From contig DAITMB010000155.1 of NCBI GenBank assembly GCA_036835375.1, forward strand, positions 1-10,713: 10,713 nt of DNA, written 5' to 3'. How positions within the stretch are numbered: the stretch's first letter is position 1; each line of letters starts with the position of its first letter. Source of the stretch: JANQTF01 sp036835375. Lineage in GTDB: Bacteria > Bacteroidota > Bacteroidia > J057. Below are positions 1 to 6,195 of this stretch, one piece after another. Made by a program: the position numbers and the translations under genes. Below the pieces are notes generated by a model. That model saw nothing but the letters and a program-made list of their open reading frames with translations. It did no database searches and had not been told where the DNA came from.

Positions 1-2144
1 GTGAAAATCTCGTAAGGACGCCCTTTGTACAGCCCCACGACAGCGACCCATTTTTGGTCTTTGTTCATGAAGCGGACGACTTCTGCTTCGAGCTTTTCGG
101 GACGCTTAGGCGCATGGGTTTCGTTGAATTCGGCTTCCTTCTTCTTCTCTTTCTTTTCGTCGGAAATGAGCACGCCGGATCTAGATCCATCCCGATAAAT
201 GGTCATGCCTTTGCAGCCGGATTCCCAGCCTGTTTCATAGATTTTCGCGACCATCTCTTCGGAAATATCGTTGGGCACATTCACCGTCACAGAGATGGAG
301 TGATCGACCCACTTCTGCACTGCTCCCTGCATGCGCACCTTGGCCACCCAGTCCACATCGTTAGAGGTCGCTTTGTGGTAAGGCGTCTGCTCAATGATGG
401 CTTGGAGCGCTTCTTGATCGTAGGTAGAGACCTCCGCCGGATCGTAGCCATTGATTTGCAGCCACGTCACGAATTTGTGGTGAAACACATGGTATTCTTC
501 CCAAGAGTCACCCACCTCGTCCACGAAATCCACTTTGACATTTTTGTCATTCGGATTCACTTTGCGACGACGCTTGTAGGACACCATGAACACAGGCTCA
601 ATCCCGGAAGTCGTCTGGGTCATGAGGGAGGTCGTGCCTGTAGGCGCGATGGTCAACAAGGCGATATTGCGGCGACCGTACTGGACCATGTCGGCATACA
701 GGGCGGGATCGGCCTCTTTGAGGCGCAGCACAAATGGATTATTGGCTTCCTTGACACTGTCATAGATGGGGAATGCACCTCTGTCACGCGCCATCTCTAC
801 CGAAGCGCCATAAGCTGCAAGGGCAAGGTTTTTATGGACATTGACCGAGAATTCCAGCGCGGCTTCGGAGCCGTAGCGCAGCCCAAGGGCAGCCAACATG
901 TCTCCCTCACCCGTGGAACCAACGCCTGTGCGGCGACCTTGCTCACACTTGATGAGAATTTTTTCCCACAGCATCCGTTCTGTGCGCTTGACCTCTTCTC
1001 CTTCAGGATCATCCTTGATTTTCTGGATAATCTTGTTCACGTTTTCGATCTCGAGGTCCACGATGTCGTCCATGATGCGCTGACCCAGCCGCACGTATTC
1101 CCTGAAGCGGTCCATATCAAAGGATGCCTCGGGCGTGAAAGGGTGATCGACAAACGCATAGAGGTTGATCGCGAGCAGGCGGCAGGAGTCGTAGGGGCAA
1201 AGCGGAATTTCGCCACAAGGGTTGGTGGAGACGGTGCGAAATCCGAGATCGGCATAGCAATCGGGGATAGATTCCCGGATGACTGTATCCCAAAAAAGCA
1301 GGCCTGGCTCGGCGGAAGCCCACGCGTTGTGGATAATTTTTTTCCAAAGGGCAACTGCATCCACTTCCTTGGTGTAAGTGGGCTGTGGGTCGTCGATGGG
1401 GTACTGCTGAACGAAAGGCTGCCCGCTTTTCATGGCTTGCATAAACTCATCGGTGATTTTCACCGAGACATTCGCGCCAGTCACCTTGGTGCCGTCCATT
1501 TTGGCATCGATGAAGTGCTCCGCATCCGGGTGCTTGACCGAGATGCTGAGCATGAGCGCTCCGCGACGTCCGTCTTGAGCTACTTCGCGGGTGGAGTTGG
1601 AGTGTCGCTCCATGAAAGGCACAACGCCAGTAGAGCTCAACGCAGAGTTCATGACGGGACTTCCCTTTGGACGAATATAAGACAAATCGTGCCCTACGCC
1701 TCCACGTCGCTTCATGAGTTGGACCTGCTCTTCATCCATTTTCATGACGCCTCCATAGGAATCGGCGCGGTGGTCGTGTCCGATCACGAAGCAGTTGGAC
1801 AGCGACACGACCTGGAATGGCGTGCCGATCCCTGCCATGGGTCCTCCTTGCGGGATGATGTACTTGAAATTTCGGAGGGCTTCATAGAGCGTCTCCTCCG
1901 AGAGGGGCTGAGGATACTTGTTTTCGATGCGGGCCAACTCGCGGGCAATGCGGTGGTGCATGTCGTCGGGCGTGCGATCGTAAATATTCCCAAAAGAATC
2001 TTTGAGGGCGTATTTATTGATCCAAACATTGGCTGCTAGCTCATCTCCGTTGAAATATTCGATGGCGGCGGAAAGAACTTCTTCATAGGGGAGAGAACGA
2101 AGGCTGTCCAGGGGGGTCGCCTGGGCGGTTTGCGTGCTGGTCAT
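1..2144 (-). CDS. nrdJ: Class II (adenosylcobalamin-dependent) ribonucleotide reductase, C-terminus beyond the window
   Basis: This cytosolic enzyme reduces ribonucleotides to deoxyribonucleotides with a thiyl radical made from coenzyme B12, so it needs no oxygen. I see 714 codons from the ATG at 2144 without a frameshift; the gene runs off the left edge. Catalytic residues are visible: LSNCF (Cys118) and, in NPCGEIPLCPYDSC, Asn308, the thiyl Cys310, Glu312 and the disulfide partner Cys321. EPGLLFWDT, RRTGVGSTGEGDMLAALG and TIAPTGTTS (Pro501-Gly503) are further class II motifs. The single-chain layout and the catalytic-box spacing match class II. A Lys/Glu-rich linker (about 665-690) precedes a segment ending VGLYKGRPYEIF that resembles the C-terminal part of this family. 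No ATP-cone is apparent at the N-terminus. The gene is divergent from the oxidase cluster. Family assignment is firm; the missing end should hold the redox-active C-terminal cysteines. Confidence 0.95.
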   Translation of the reverse strand, partial: MTSTQTAQATPLDSLRSLPYEEVLSAAIEYFNGDELAANVWINKYALKDSFGNIYDRTPDDMHHRIARELARIENKYPQPLSEETLYEALRNFKYIIPQGGPMAGIGTPFQVVSLSNCFVIGHDHRADSYGGVMKMDEEQVQLMKRRGGVGHDLSYIRPKGSPVMNSALSSTGVVPFMERHSNSTREVAQDGRRGALMLSISVKHPDAEHFIDAKMDGTKVTGANVSVKITDEFMQAMKSGQPFVQQYPIDDPQPTYTKEVDAVALWKKIIHNAWASAEPGLLFWDTVIRESIPDCYADLGFRTVSTNPCGEIPLCPYDSCRLLAINLYAFVDHPFTPEASFDMDRFREYVRLGQRIMDDIVDLEIENVNKIIQKIKDDPEGEEVKRTERMLWEKILIKCEQGRRTGVGSTGEGDMLAALGLRYGSEAALEFSVNVHKNLALAAYGASVEMARDRGAFPIYDSVKEANNPFVLRLKEADPALYADMVQYGRRNIALLTIAPTGTTSLMTQTTSGIEPVFMVSYKRRRKVNPNDKNVKVDFVDEVGDSWEEYHVFHHKFVTWLQINGYDPAEVSTYDQEALQAIIEQTPYHKATSNDVDWVAKVRMQGAVQKWVDHSISVTVNVPNDISEEMVAKIYETGWESGCKGMTIYRDGSRSGVLISDEKKEKKKEAEFNETHAPKRPEKLEAEVVRFMNKDQKWVAVVGLYKGRPYEIF
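1328..1336 (-). promoter_or_regulatory. DnaA-box match inside nrdJ
   Basis: The minus strand reads TTATCCACA, an exact match to the consensus DnaA 9-mer. It lies inside nrdJ and encodes part of Lys-Ile-Ile-His-Asn, so it may be chance. It is listed because two more matches lie upstream of the same gene. Confidence 0.25.
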
Positions 2145-2284
2145 GGTACTTTGGGGTTTCTGAACGGTGGACGTGAAGGTTAGAGTCAAAAGCAGAAAAA
2201 GCGTTCGAGAGCAAGGGGGGTATTAGAAAGAACTCTCAAACAGGAGCACATACTACGCTGAGTCAGTCAAAAATGACATGGGAT

Positions 2285-2315
2285 TTATTCACAATTGGTC
2301 AGGTAGTGTGGATAA
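2285..2315. promoter_or_regulatory. Inverted pair of DnaA-box matches upstream of nrdJ
   Basis: TTATTCACA (2285-2293) and TGTGGATAA (2307-2315, the reverse complement of TTATCCACA) face each other across a 13-base spacer. Both fit the DnaA consensus TTATNCACA, and the second is the strongest form. They lie 141-171 bases upstream of the nrdJ start codon. In E. coli, DnaA boxes upstream of nrdAB link ribonucleotide reductase expression to replication initiation, so a similar role is a reasonable inference. The pair could instead be the operator of another dyad-binding regulator, as the arms match at 8 of 9 positions. Confidence 0.45.
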
Positions 2316-2507
2316 GTGGAAGGGGCATTTATATTCTTGTCTTGAGGAGCTAACTCCTGAGCTAGAGGGAGTATTAACGAACAAAAAGGCTCATGAGTGA
2401 TATTTTCTCATGGTCCGCCAGCTTCCTTATTGGAAACAGCACCTTCGAGGGCAAAACCTCCACTGCCAGCCCTTGGATCATTTTCCTGACAAAAGTCATA
2501 GCACCAT

Positions 2508-2521
2508 TTGAGAGGGGTCAT
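2508..2521 (+). promoter_or_regulatory. Candidate FNR/CRP-family operator upstream of ccoS
   Basis: TTGA-N6-TCAT matches seven of eight key bases of the FNR/FixK-type dyad TTGA-N6-TCAA. Its centre (2514.5) is 41.5 bases upstream of a start at 2556, the start expected from the TAnnTTTG box at 2544-2551. That is the usual position for a class II activator. Low-oxygen activation of cbb3 operons by FNR-family proteins is established in other bacteria; here it is inference from a short imperfect motif. Confidence 0.3.
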
Positions 2522-2543
2522 CATGTCGAGATACGCAACCCAA

Positions 2544-2551
2544 TAGCTTTG
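2544..2551 (+). promoter_or_regulatory. Candidate -7 promoter box of the cco cluster
   Basis: TAGCTTTG matches the Bacteroidota -7 consensus TAnnTTTG exactly. The predicted start near 2556-2558 would give a leader of about 15 bases before the ccoS ATG at 2573. No TTTG -33 element lies at the proper spacing (the nearest ends at 2510, 33 bases away), which would fit a promoter that depends on an activator. Confidence 0.35.
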
Positions 2552-2572
2552 AGGCACTTGATTCAGATCCCT

Positions 2573-2782
2573 ATGAGTGCCATCTATCTTTTAATTGGCT
2601 TCAGCCTCGTGGTTGCTATCGGCTTCCTCGGGGTGTTTTTGTGGGCTGTTCGCAGCGGGCAGTACGAAGATTCCTACACCCCATCTGTGCGAATGCTGTT
2701 CGACGACGGCACCCAATCACCTATTGCTCCATCTCCAGAAACCACGGATTCTACCGATCCTTCAGAACCCAACACAAGATGA
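2573..2782 (+). CDS. ccoS: cbb3 oxidase maturation protein CcoS
   Basis: CcoS is a small inner-membrane protein needed to insert haem b, haem b3 and CuB into CcoN. The 69-residue product begins MSAIYLLIGFSLVVAIGFL, with one membrane segment at about residues 3-25. The family signature FLWAVRSGQYED follows directly, then RMLFDD, as expected for CcoS. A polar Ser/Thr/Pro-rich tail completes it, which is typical in length. I chose the ATG at 2573 because family similarity begins there; the open frame reaches an ATG at 2393, but that extension has no CcoS character. The stop codon overlaps the ccoNO start (ATGA), implying translational coupling. It appears to be the first gene of the cluster, directly after the candidate FNR-type promoter. 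Confidence 0.93.
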   Translation: MSAIYLLIGFSLVVAIGFLGVFLWAVRSGQYEDSYTPSVRMLFDDGTQSPIAPSPETTDSTDPSEPNTR

Positions 2783-4971
2783 TCAACCATCCTACCCTCT
2801 CTCCTGGTGCTGGCAGCCAGACCCAAGCCCTGGATCGATTCTCTTACGACAACGTACTCGTGCGCGACTTCGCGATTGCATCCATTTTCTGGGGCTTTGC
2901 GGGGATGCTAGTGGGCCTTATCGTATCGCTCCAATTTGTTCTTCCCGACTTCTGGCTCTGGGACGGCATATCTTGGTTATCCTTTGGCCGTTTGCGCCCG
3001 CTCCACACCAATGCCGTCATTTTCGCCTTCGTCGGAAATGGCATTTTCATGGGAGTCTATTACTCGCTCCAGCGTTTGGTAAAAGCGCGGATGTACAGCG
3101 ACTTGCTTGGCAAAATCCACTTTTGGGGTTGGCAGGCCATCATCGTTGCGGCACTTTTTACTTTGCCCCTGGGTATCACCTCCAGCAAAGAATATGCGGA
3201 GCTGGAGTGGCCGATCGACATTGCGATCACCCTGATCTGGGTAGTATTTGGGGTGAACATGATCATGACCATCGTCAAGCGACGGGAGCGACATTTGTAT
3301 GTCGCCATCTGGTTTTACCTCGCTACCTGGGTCACCGTCGCGGTGCTTCACATTGTGAACAACCTCGAAATACCCGTGAGCTTGGTCAAGAGCTATAGCA
3401 TCTATGCCGGGGTGCAGGACGCACTGGTGCAGTGGTGGTATGGACACAACGCCGTGGCTTTCTTCCTCACGACGCCTTACCTCGGCTTGATGTATTACTT
3501 CATTCCGAAGGCTGCGAATCGTCCGGTGTATTCCTATCGCCTGTCGATCATCCACTTTTGGGCTTTGATCTTTATCTACATCTGGGCAGGACCTCACCAC
3601 TTGCTCTACACTTCGCTACCCGACTGGGCACAATCGCTGGGCACGGTGTTTTCGATCATGCTGATCGCACCGTCTTGGGGTGGGATGCTCAATGGTCTTC
3701 TGACCTTGCGGGGTGCCTGGGACCGCGTGCGGACGGATCCTGTGCTGAAGTTTTTGGTGGTGGCTGTGACAGCCTACGGAATGTCCACATTTGAAGGGCC
3801 CATGCTCTCGATCAAAAGTGTGAATGCGATCAGCCATTACACCGACTGGACCATCGCTCACGTCCACGTGGGCACCTTGGGCTGGAATGGATTTTTGACC
3901 TTCGGGATCTTCTATTGGCTCTTTCCCCGCATGTGGAAAACCTCTTTGTTCTCGATCAAAGCTGCCAACCTCCACTTTTGGCTTGGCACCCTGGGGATCA
4001 TCCTTTATACCATACCGATGTATTGGGCTGGGTTTGCGCAGAGCTTGATGTGGAAAGAGTTTGATGCCGATGGCATGTTGGTGTACAAAAATTTCCTCGA
4101 AACGGTCACGCAGATCATGCCGATGTATGTCTTGCGTGCGCTGGGTGGAACGATCTACCTCGCGGGGGTGATTGTCATGATCTGGAACCTGATCAAGACT
4201 GCTCGTGCCGGCAACTTTCAGCGCGAAGAGGCTGCTGAGGCCCCCGCGCTGCGCAGCTTCGAGCCACCGACCAATGAATATTGGCACCGGAAAATCGAGC
4301 GTCGCCCCCTCCAAATGCTTTTTTGGGCAACGGTGCTCATTCTCATAGGAGGTGTCGTAGAAATGGTGCCCACCTTCATGGTAAAATCCAATACCCCGAC
4401 CATTGAGTCTGTGAAGCCTTATACGCCCCTGGAGCTCGAGGGGCGAGACCTCTACCTCCGCGAGGGTTGCTATACCTGTCACTCCCAGATGATTCGCCCA
4501 TTCCGATCTGAGACCGAGCGCTATGGAGAATACTCCAAAGCAGGCGAGTTTGTGTACGATCACCCCTTTCAATGGGGATCCAAACGCACGGGGCCAGACC
4601 TGGCCAGAACAGGAGCGCCCGGCAAATTGAAGAAGTCAGATGCCTGGCACTACAATCACATGGTGGAGCCTCGCTCGACCTCACCCGGCTCAATCATGCC
4701 TTCTTATAGCTGGCTGGCGGATACGAAGCTGGATGTGAGCGACCTAGAAAGCAAAATCAAGGTGATGCAGTTCCTCGGCGTGCCTTATGACGAAGGGTAT
4801 GAATCGCAAGCACTGGCCGACTTACAAGCCCAAGCCAAAATCATTGCCAAGAGCATAGATCCTGCTTTGAGCGAAGCAGACCTACAGGCGCTCAGCGAAA
4901 CGGAAGTCGTTGCCATGATCGCCTATCTCCAACGCCTCGGATCTGACATCTTCAACGAACCCACCGAATAA
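2779..4971 (+). CDS. ccoNO: Fused cbb3 cytochrome c oxidase subunits I and II (CcoN-CcoO)
   Basis: This is the catalytic core of the cbb3 oxidase: it takes electrons from cytochrome c and reduces O2 to water while pumping protons across the inner membrane. The product is 730 residues. Residues 1 to about 472 are the multi-helix CcoN part with all metal ligands: His76 and His363 (low-spin haem b), His361 (haem b3), His223, His273 and His274 (CuB), plus the cross-linked Tyr267 in YIWAGPHH. A hydrophilic linker (about 473-511) leads to CcoO, with its anchor helix at about 513-535, the haem c site CYTCH (Cys564, Cys567, His568) and the probable axial Met640 in SIMPSY. In Proteobacteria these are separate genes; fusion is common in Bacteroidota. 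The start overlaps the ccoS stop. The longer frame from 2641 has no family similarity before Met at 2779. Confidence 0.97.
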   Translation: MINHPTLSPGAGSQTQALDRFSYDNVLVRDFAIASIFWGFAGMLVGLIVSLQFVLPDFWLWDGISWLSFGRLRPLHTNAVIFAFVGNGIFMGVYYSLQRLVKARMYSDLLGKIHFWGWQAIIVAALFTLPLGITSSKEYAELEWPIDIAITLIWVVFGVNMIMTIVKRRERHLYVAIWFYLATWVTVAVLHIVNNLEIPVSLVKSYSIYAGVQDALVQWWYGHNAVAFFLTTPYLGLMYYFIPKAANRPVYSYRLSIIHFWALIFIYIWAGPHHLLYTSLPDWAQSLGTVFSIMLIAPSWGGMLNGLLTLRGAWDRVRTDPVLKFLVVAVTAYGMSTFEGPMLSIKSVNAISHYTDWTIAHVHVGTLGWNGFLTFGIFYWLFPRMWKTSLFSIKAANLHFWLGTLGIILYTIPMYWAGFAQSLMWKEFDADGMLVYKNFLETVTQIMPMYVLRALGGTIYLAGVIVMIWNLIKTARAGNFQREEAAEAPALRSFEPPTNEYWHRKIERRPLQMLFWATVLILIGGVVEMVPTFMVKSNTPTIESVKPYTPLELEGRDLYLREGCYTCHSQMIRPFRSETERYGEYSKAGEFVYDHPFQWGSKRTGPDLARTGAPGKLKKSDAWHYNHMVEPRSTSPGSIMPSYSWLADTKLDVSDLESKIKVMQFLGVPYDEGYESQALADLQAQAKIIAKSIDPALSEADLQALSETEVVAMIAYLQRLGSDIFNEPTE

Positions 4972-4980
4972 TTATCTCTC

Positions 4981-5026
4981 CTCCCCCCATGGAGTCTGGT
5001 CTCTCACCAGACTTCGTAGGGGCGAG
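4981..5026 (+). other. Long hairpin between ccoNO and ccoQ
   Basis: The core is a perfect 8-base stem, AGTCTGGT (4993-5000) against ACCAGACT (5006-5013), around a CTCTC loop. It continues outward through two G-U pairs to 4989/5017. After a bulged A at 5018, the C-rich arm 4981-4988 pairs with GGGGCGAG (5019-5026) with one C-C mismatch. The total is 19 pairs. No T-tract follows, so it is not a typical intrinsic terminator. It ends 17 bases before the ccoQ start and may affect mRNA processing, stability or ccoQ translation. Confidence 0.6.
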
Positions 5027-5043
5027 ATCAACCCTCTGCTGCT

Positions 5044-5250
5044 ATGTATAAAGACGTGCTCCGATCGATGACTGACATCGACATCTTTCCCGTGATCGCC
5101 TTTCTCATTTTCATGATTTTCTTCTTGGGACTCTTTGTCTATGTCCTTCGCCTCGACAAGCGAGAGGTCAACGAAATGGCTGCTATGCCGCTCGACGACC
5201 AGTCGCTCACGGAGGCCATTCCTACCCCTTCTACCACCGGACAATCCTAG
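5044..5250 (+). CDS. ccoQ: cbb3 oxidase small subunit CcoQ (subunit IV)
   Basis: CcoQ is a small membrane subunit that helps stabilise the assembled cbb3 oxidase. The product is 68 residues. The N-terminus MYKDVLRSMTDIDIFP leads into one membrane helix at about residues 16-37 (IAFLIFMIFFLGLFVYVL). A short charged segment RLDKREVNEMAAMPLDD follows, with the basic-then-acidic pattern seen in Bacteroidota CcoQ proteins. The Ser/Thr/Pro-rich tail is variable in the family. It sits between ccoNO and ccoP, exactly where CcoQ is expected, and its stop is only 7 bases from the ccoP start. CcoQ proteins are weakly conserved, so the call rests on size, topology, the MPLDD region and position together. 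Confidence 0.85.
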   Translation: MYKDVLRSMTDIDIFPVIAFLIFMIFFLGLFVYVLRLDKREVNEMAAMPLDDQSLTEAIPTPSTTGQS

Positions 5251-5257
5251 AACCCCC

Positions 5258-6184
5258 ATGTACACATTACACTATAAATCAGGCCTACTGCTGGCTTTTG
5301 CCCTCTTCTCTGTGTTGGGACTGGTTGCGCAGAATTCCTCCCAAACCATTTCTGAAGAAGACCTTCTTCTCGCCTTGATCCTTACGATGATCGTGGTCGC
5401 CTTTGTCTCCTTGCTTCTGGTGCTGACCATCTTTGTGCTCATTCGCCAAAAAAGAGAAGCGAAAAGCACTGCGGAGGTTTGGGCCGCAGATACAGATGCG
5501 AGTCCTGCCTTTCTGAGCTGGGCGTGGATCAACGCCAAGATGACAAACGCTGTTCCTGTGGAACAAGAGTCCACCATCGACATGGGCCACAACTATGACG
5601 GAATTCGCGAACTCGACAACAATCTGCCTCCTTGGTGGAAATATGGATTTTACCTCACCATCGTGTTTTCGGTGCTCTACATGGGCTATTATCACTTCTT
5701 CACCGACTGGAGTTCTGAAGGCGAATACCTCGCAGCCATGGAAGAACACCATGCCGTGCGAGCTGATTACCTTGCCCGGCAAGTGGACATGGTCAATGAG
5801 AGCAGCGTGACCCTGCTCACCGATGCGGCTTCTTTGCAGGCTGGTGGAAAAATCTATCAAGTAAACTGCATGCCCTGCCACGGAGAAGACGGCGGAGGCA
5901 ACGCCATTGGTCCCAATCTCACAGACGAATACTGGATTCATGGAGGCAGCGTCAACAATGTGTTTTCGACCATCAAATACGGCGTGATTGAAAAAGGAAT
6001 GACGCCTTGGCAAGACATTCTCAAGCCCAGCGAAATGCAACAAGTGGCCAGCTACATCCTGGAAGAGCTTCAGGGCACGACTCCCGTCAATCCCAAAGAG
6101 CCGCAGGGCGAATTGTATGTCCCTGAACCCGTGCTGCCAGACGCCTCGGCAGATTCCGCTTCGATCGTGACCCTGATCCAGTAA
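5258..6184 (+). CDS. ccoP: cbb3 oxidase cytochrome c subunit CcoP (subunit III), single haem
   Basis: CcoP is a membrane-anchored cytochrome c that passes electrons to the CcoO haem. The product is 308 residues. A signal-like hydrophobic stretch (about 8-24, ending GLVAQ) is followed by a long hydrophobic helix at about 35-62. The CcoP signature YDGIRELDNNLPPWW is at 113-127, and its anchor helix at about 128-147. The cytochrome c domain has one haem site, CMPCH (Cys204, Cys207, His208), with Met248 in KGMTPW as the probable axial ligand. Proteobacterial CcoP normally has two haem domains; I see only one CxxCH here. The N-terminal extension before the signature is also longer than in Proteobacteria. 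The ATG at 5258 was chosen because it starts the hydrophobic leader; the frame is open further upstream only through overlap with ccoQ. Confidence 0.94.
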   Translation: MYTLHYKSGLLLAFALFSVLGLVAQNSSQTISEEDLLLALILTMIVVAFVSLLLVLTIFVLIRQKREAKSTAEVWAADTDASPAFLSWAWINAKMTNAVPVEQESTIDMGHNYDGIRELDNNLPPWWKYGFYLTIVFSVLYMGYYHFFTDWSSEGEYLAAMEEHHAVRADYLARQVDMVNESSVTLLTDAASLQAGGKIYQVNCMPCHGEDGGGNAIGPNLTDEYWIHGGSVNNVFSTIKYGVIEKGMTPWQDILKPSEMQQVASYILEELQGTTPVNPKEPQGELYVPEPVLPDASADSASIVTLIQ

Positions 6185-6195
6185 TCATTGCTACC

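Larger units (their letters stand above)
2145..2572. other. Divergent intergenic region between nrdJ and ccoS
   Basis: I see no credible gene here. A plus-strand frame is open from an ATG at 2393 and runs in frame into ccoS, but its first 60 residues do not resemble CcoS. The region should hold the promoters of both nrdJ (leftwards) and the cco cluster (rightwards). It contains an inverted pair of DnaA-box matches (2285-2315), a small stem AGGAG/CTCCT with a 4-base loop (2345-2358), an FNR-like dyad (2508-2521) and a TAnnTTTG box (2544-2551). On the nrdJ side a weak TGCTTTTG box lies about 35 bases upstream of the start codon on the minus strand, one base off the Bacteroidota -7 consensus. 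No NrdR-box pair and no cobalamin riboswitch were recognised by eye. Confidence 0.6.

Noticed and set aside
54..2039. A 661-codon open frame on the plus strand.
   Set aside because: It lies fully antisense to nrdJ, whose catalytic motifs are unmistakable; the predicted plus-strand protein has no recognisable domain. Codon bias of the true gene explains the long open frame.
2558..2571. FNR-like TTGAT-N4-ATCCC just before the ccoS ATG.
   Set aside because: Only one half-site is good and the position, beside the start codon and at the predicted transcription start, does not suit an activator.
2393..2572. Upstream in-frame extension of ccoS by 60 codons.
   Set aside because: The residues before Met at 2573 do not look like CcoS, which is known to start directly with its membrane helix. 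The candidate promoter also lies inside this stretch.
2145..2572. NrdR boxes or a cobalamin riboswitch upstream of nrdJ.
   Set aside because: I looked for the paired 16-base NrdR palindromes and the B12-box core and found neither by eye; a covariance-model scan would be the decisive test.
2641..2778. N-terminal extension of CcoNO by 46 residues.
   Set aside because: It overlaps ccoS in another frame, is basic and has no similarity to CcoN; the ATGA overlap at 2779 gives a natural start.
3616..4572. A 318-codon minus-strand frame inside ccoNO.
   Set aside because: It is antisense to a firmly identified oxidase gene and shows no domain or plausible start context.
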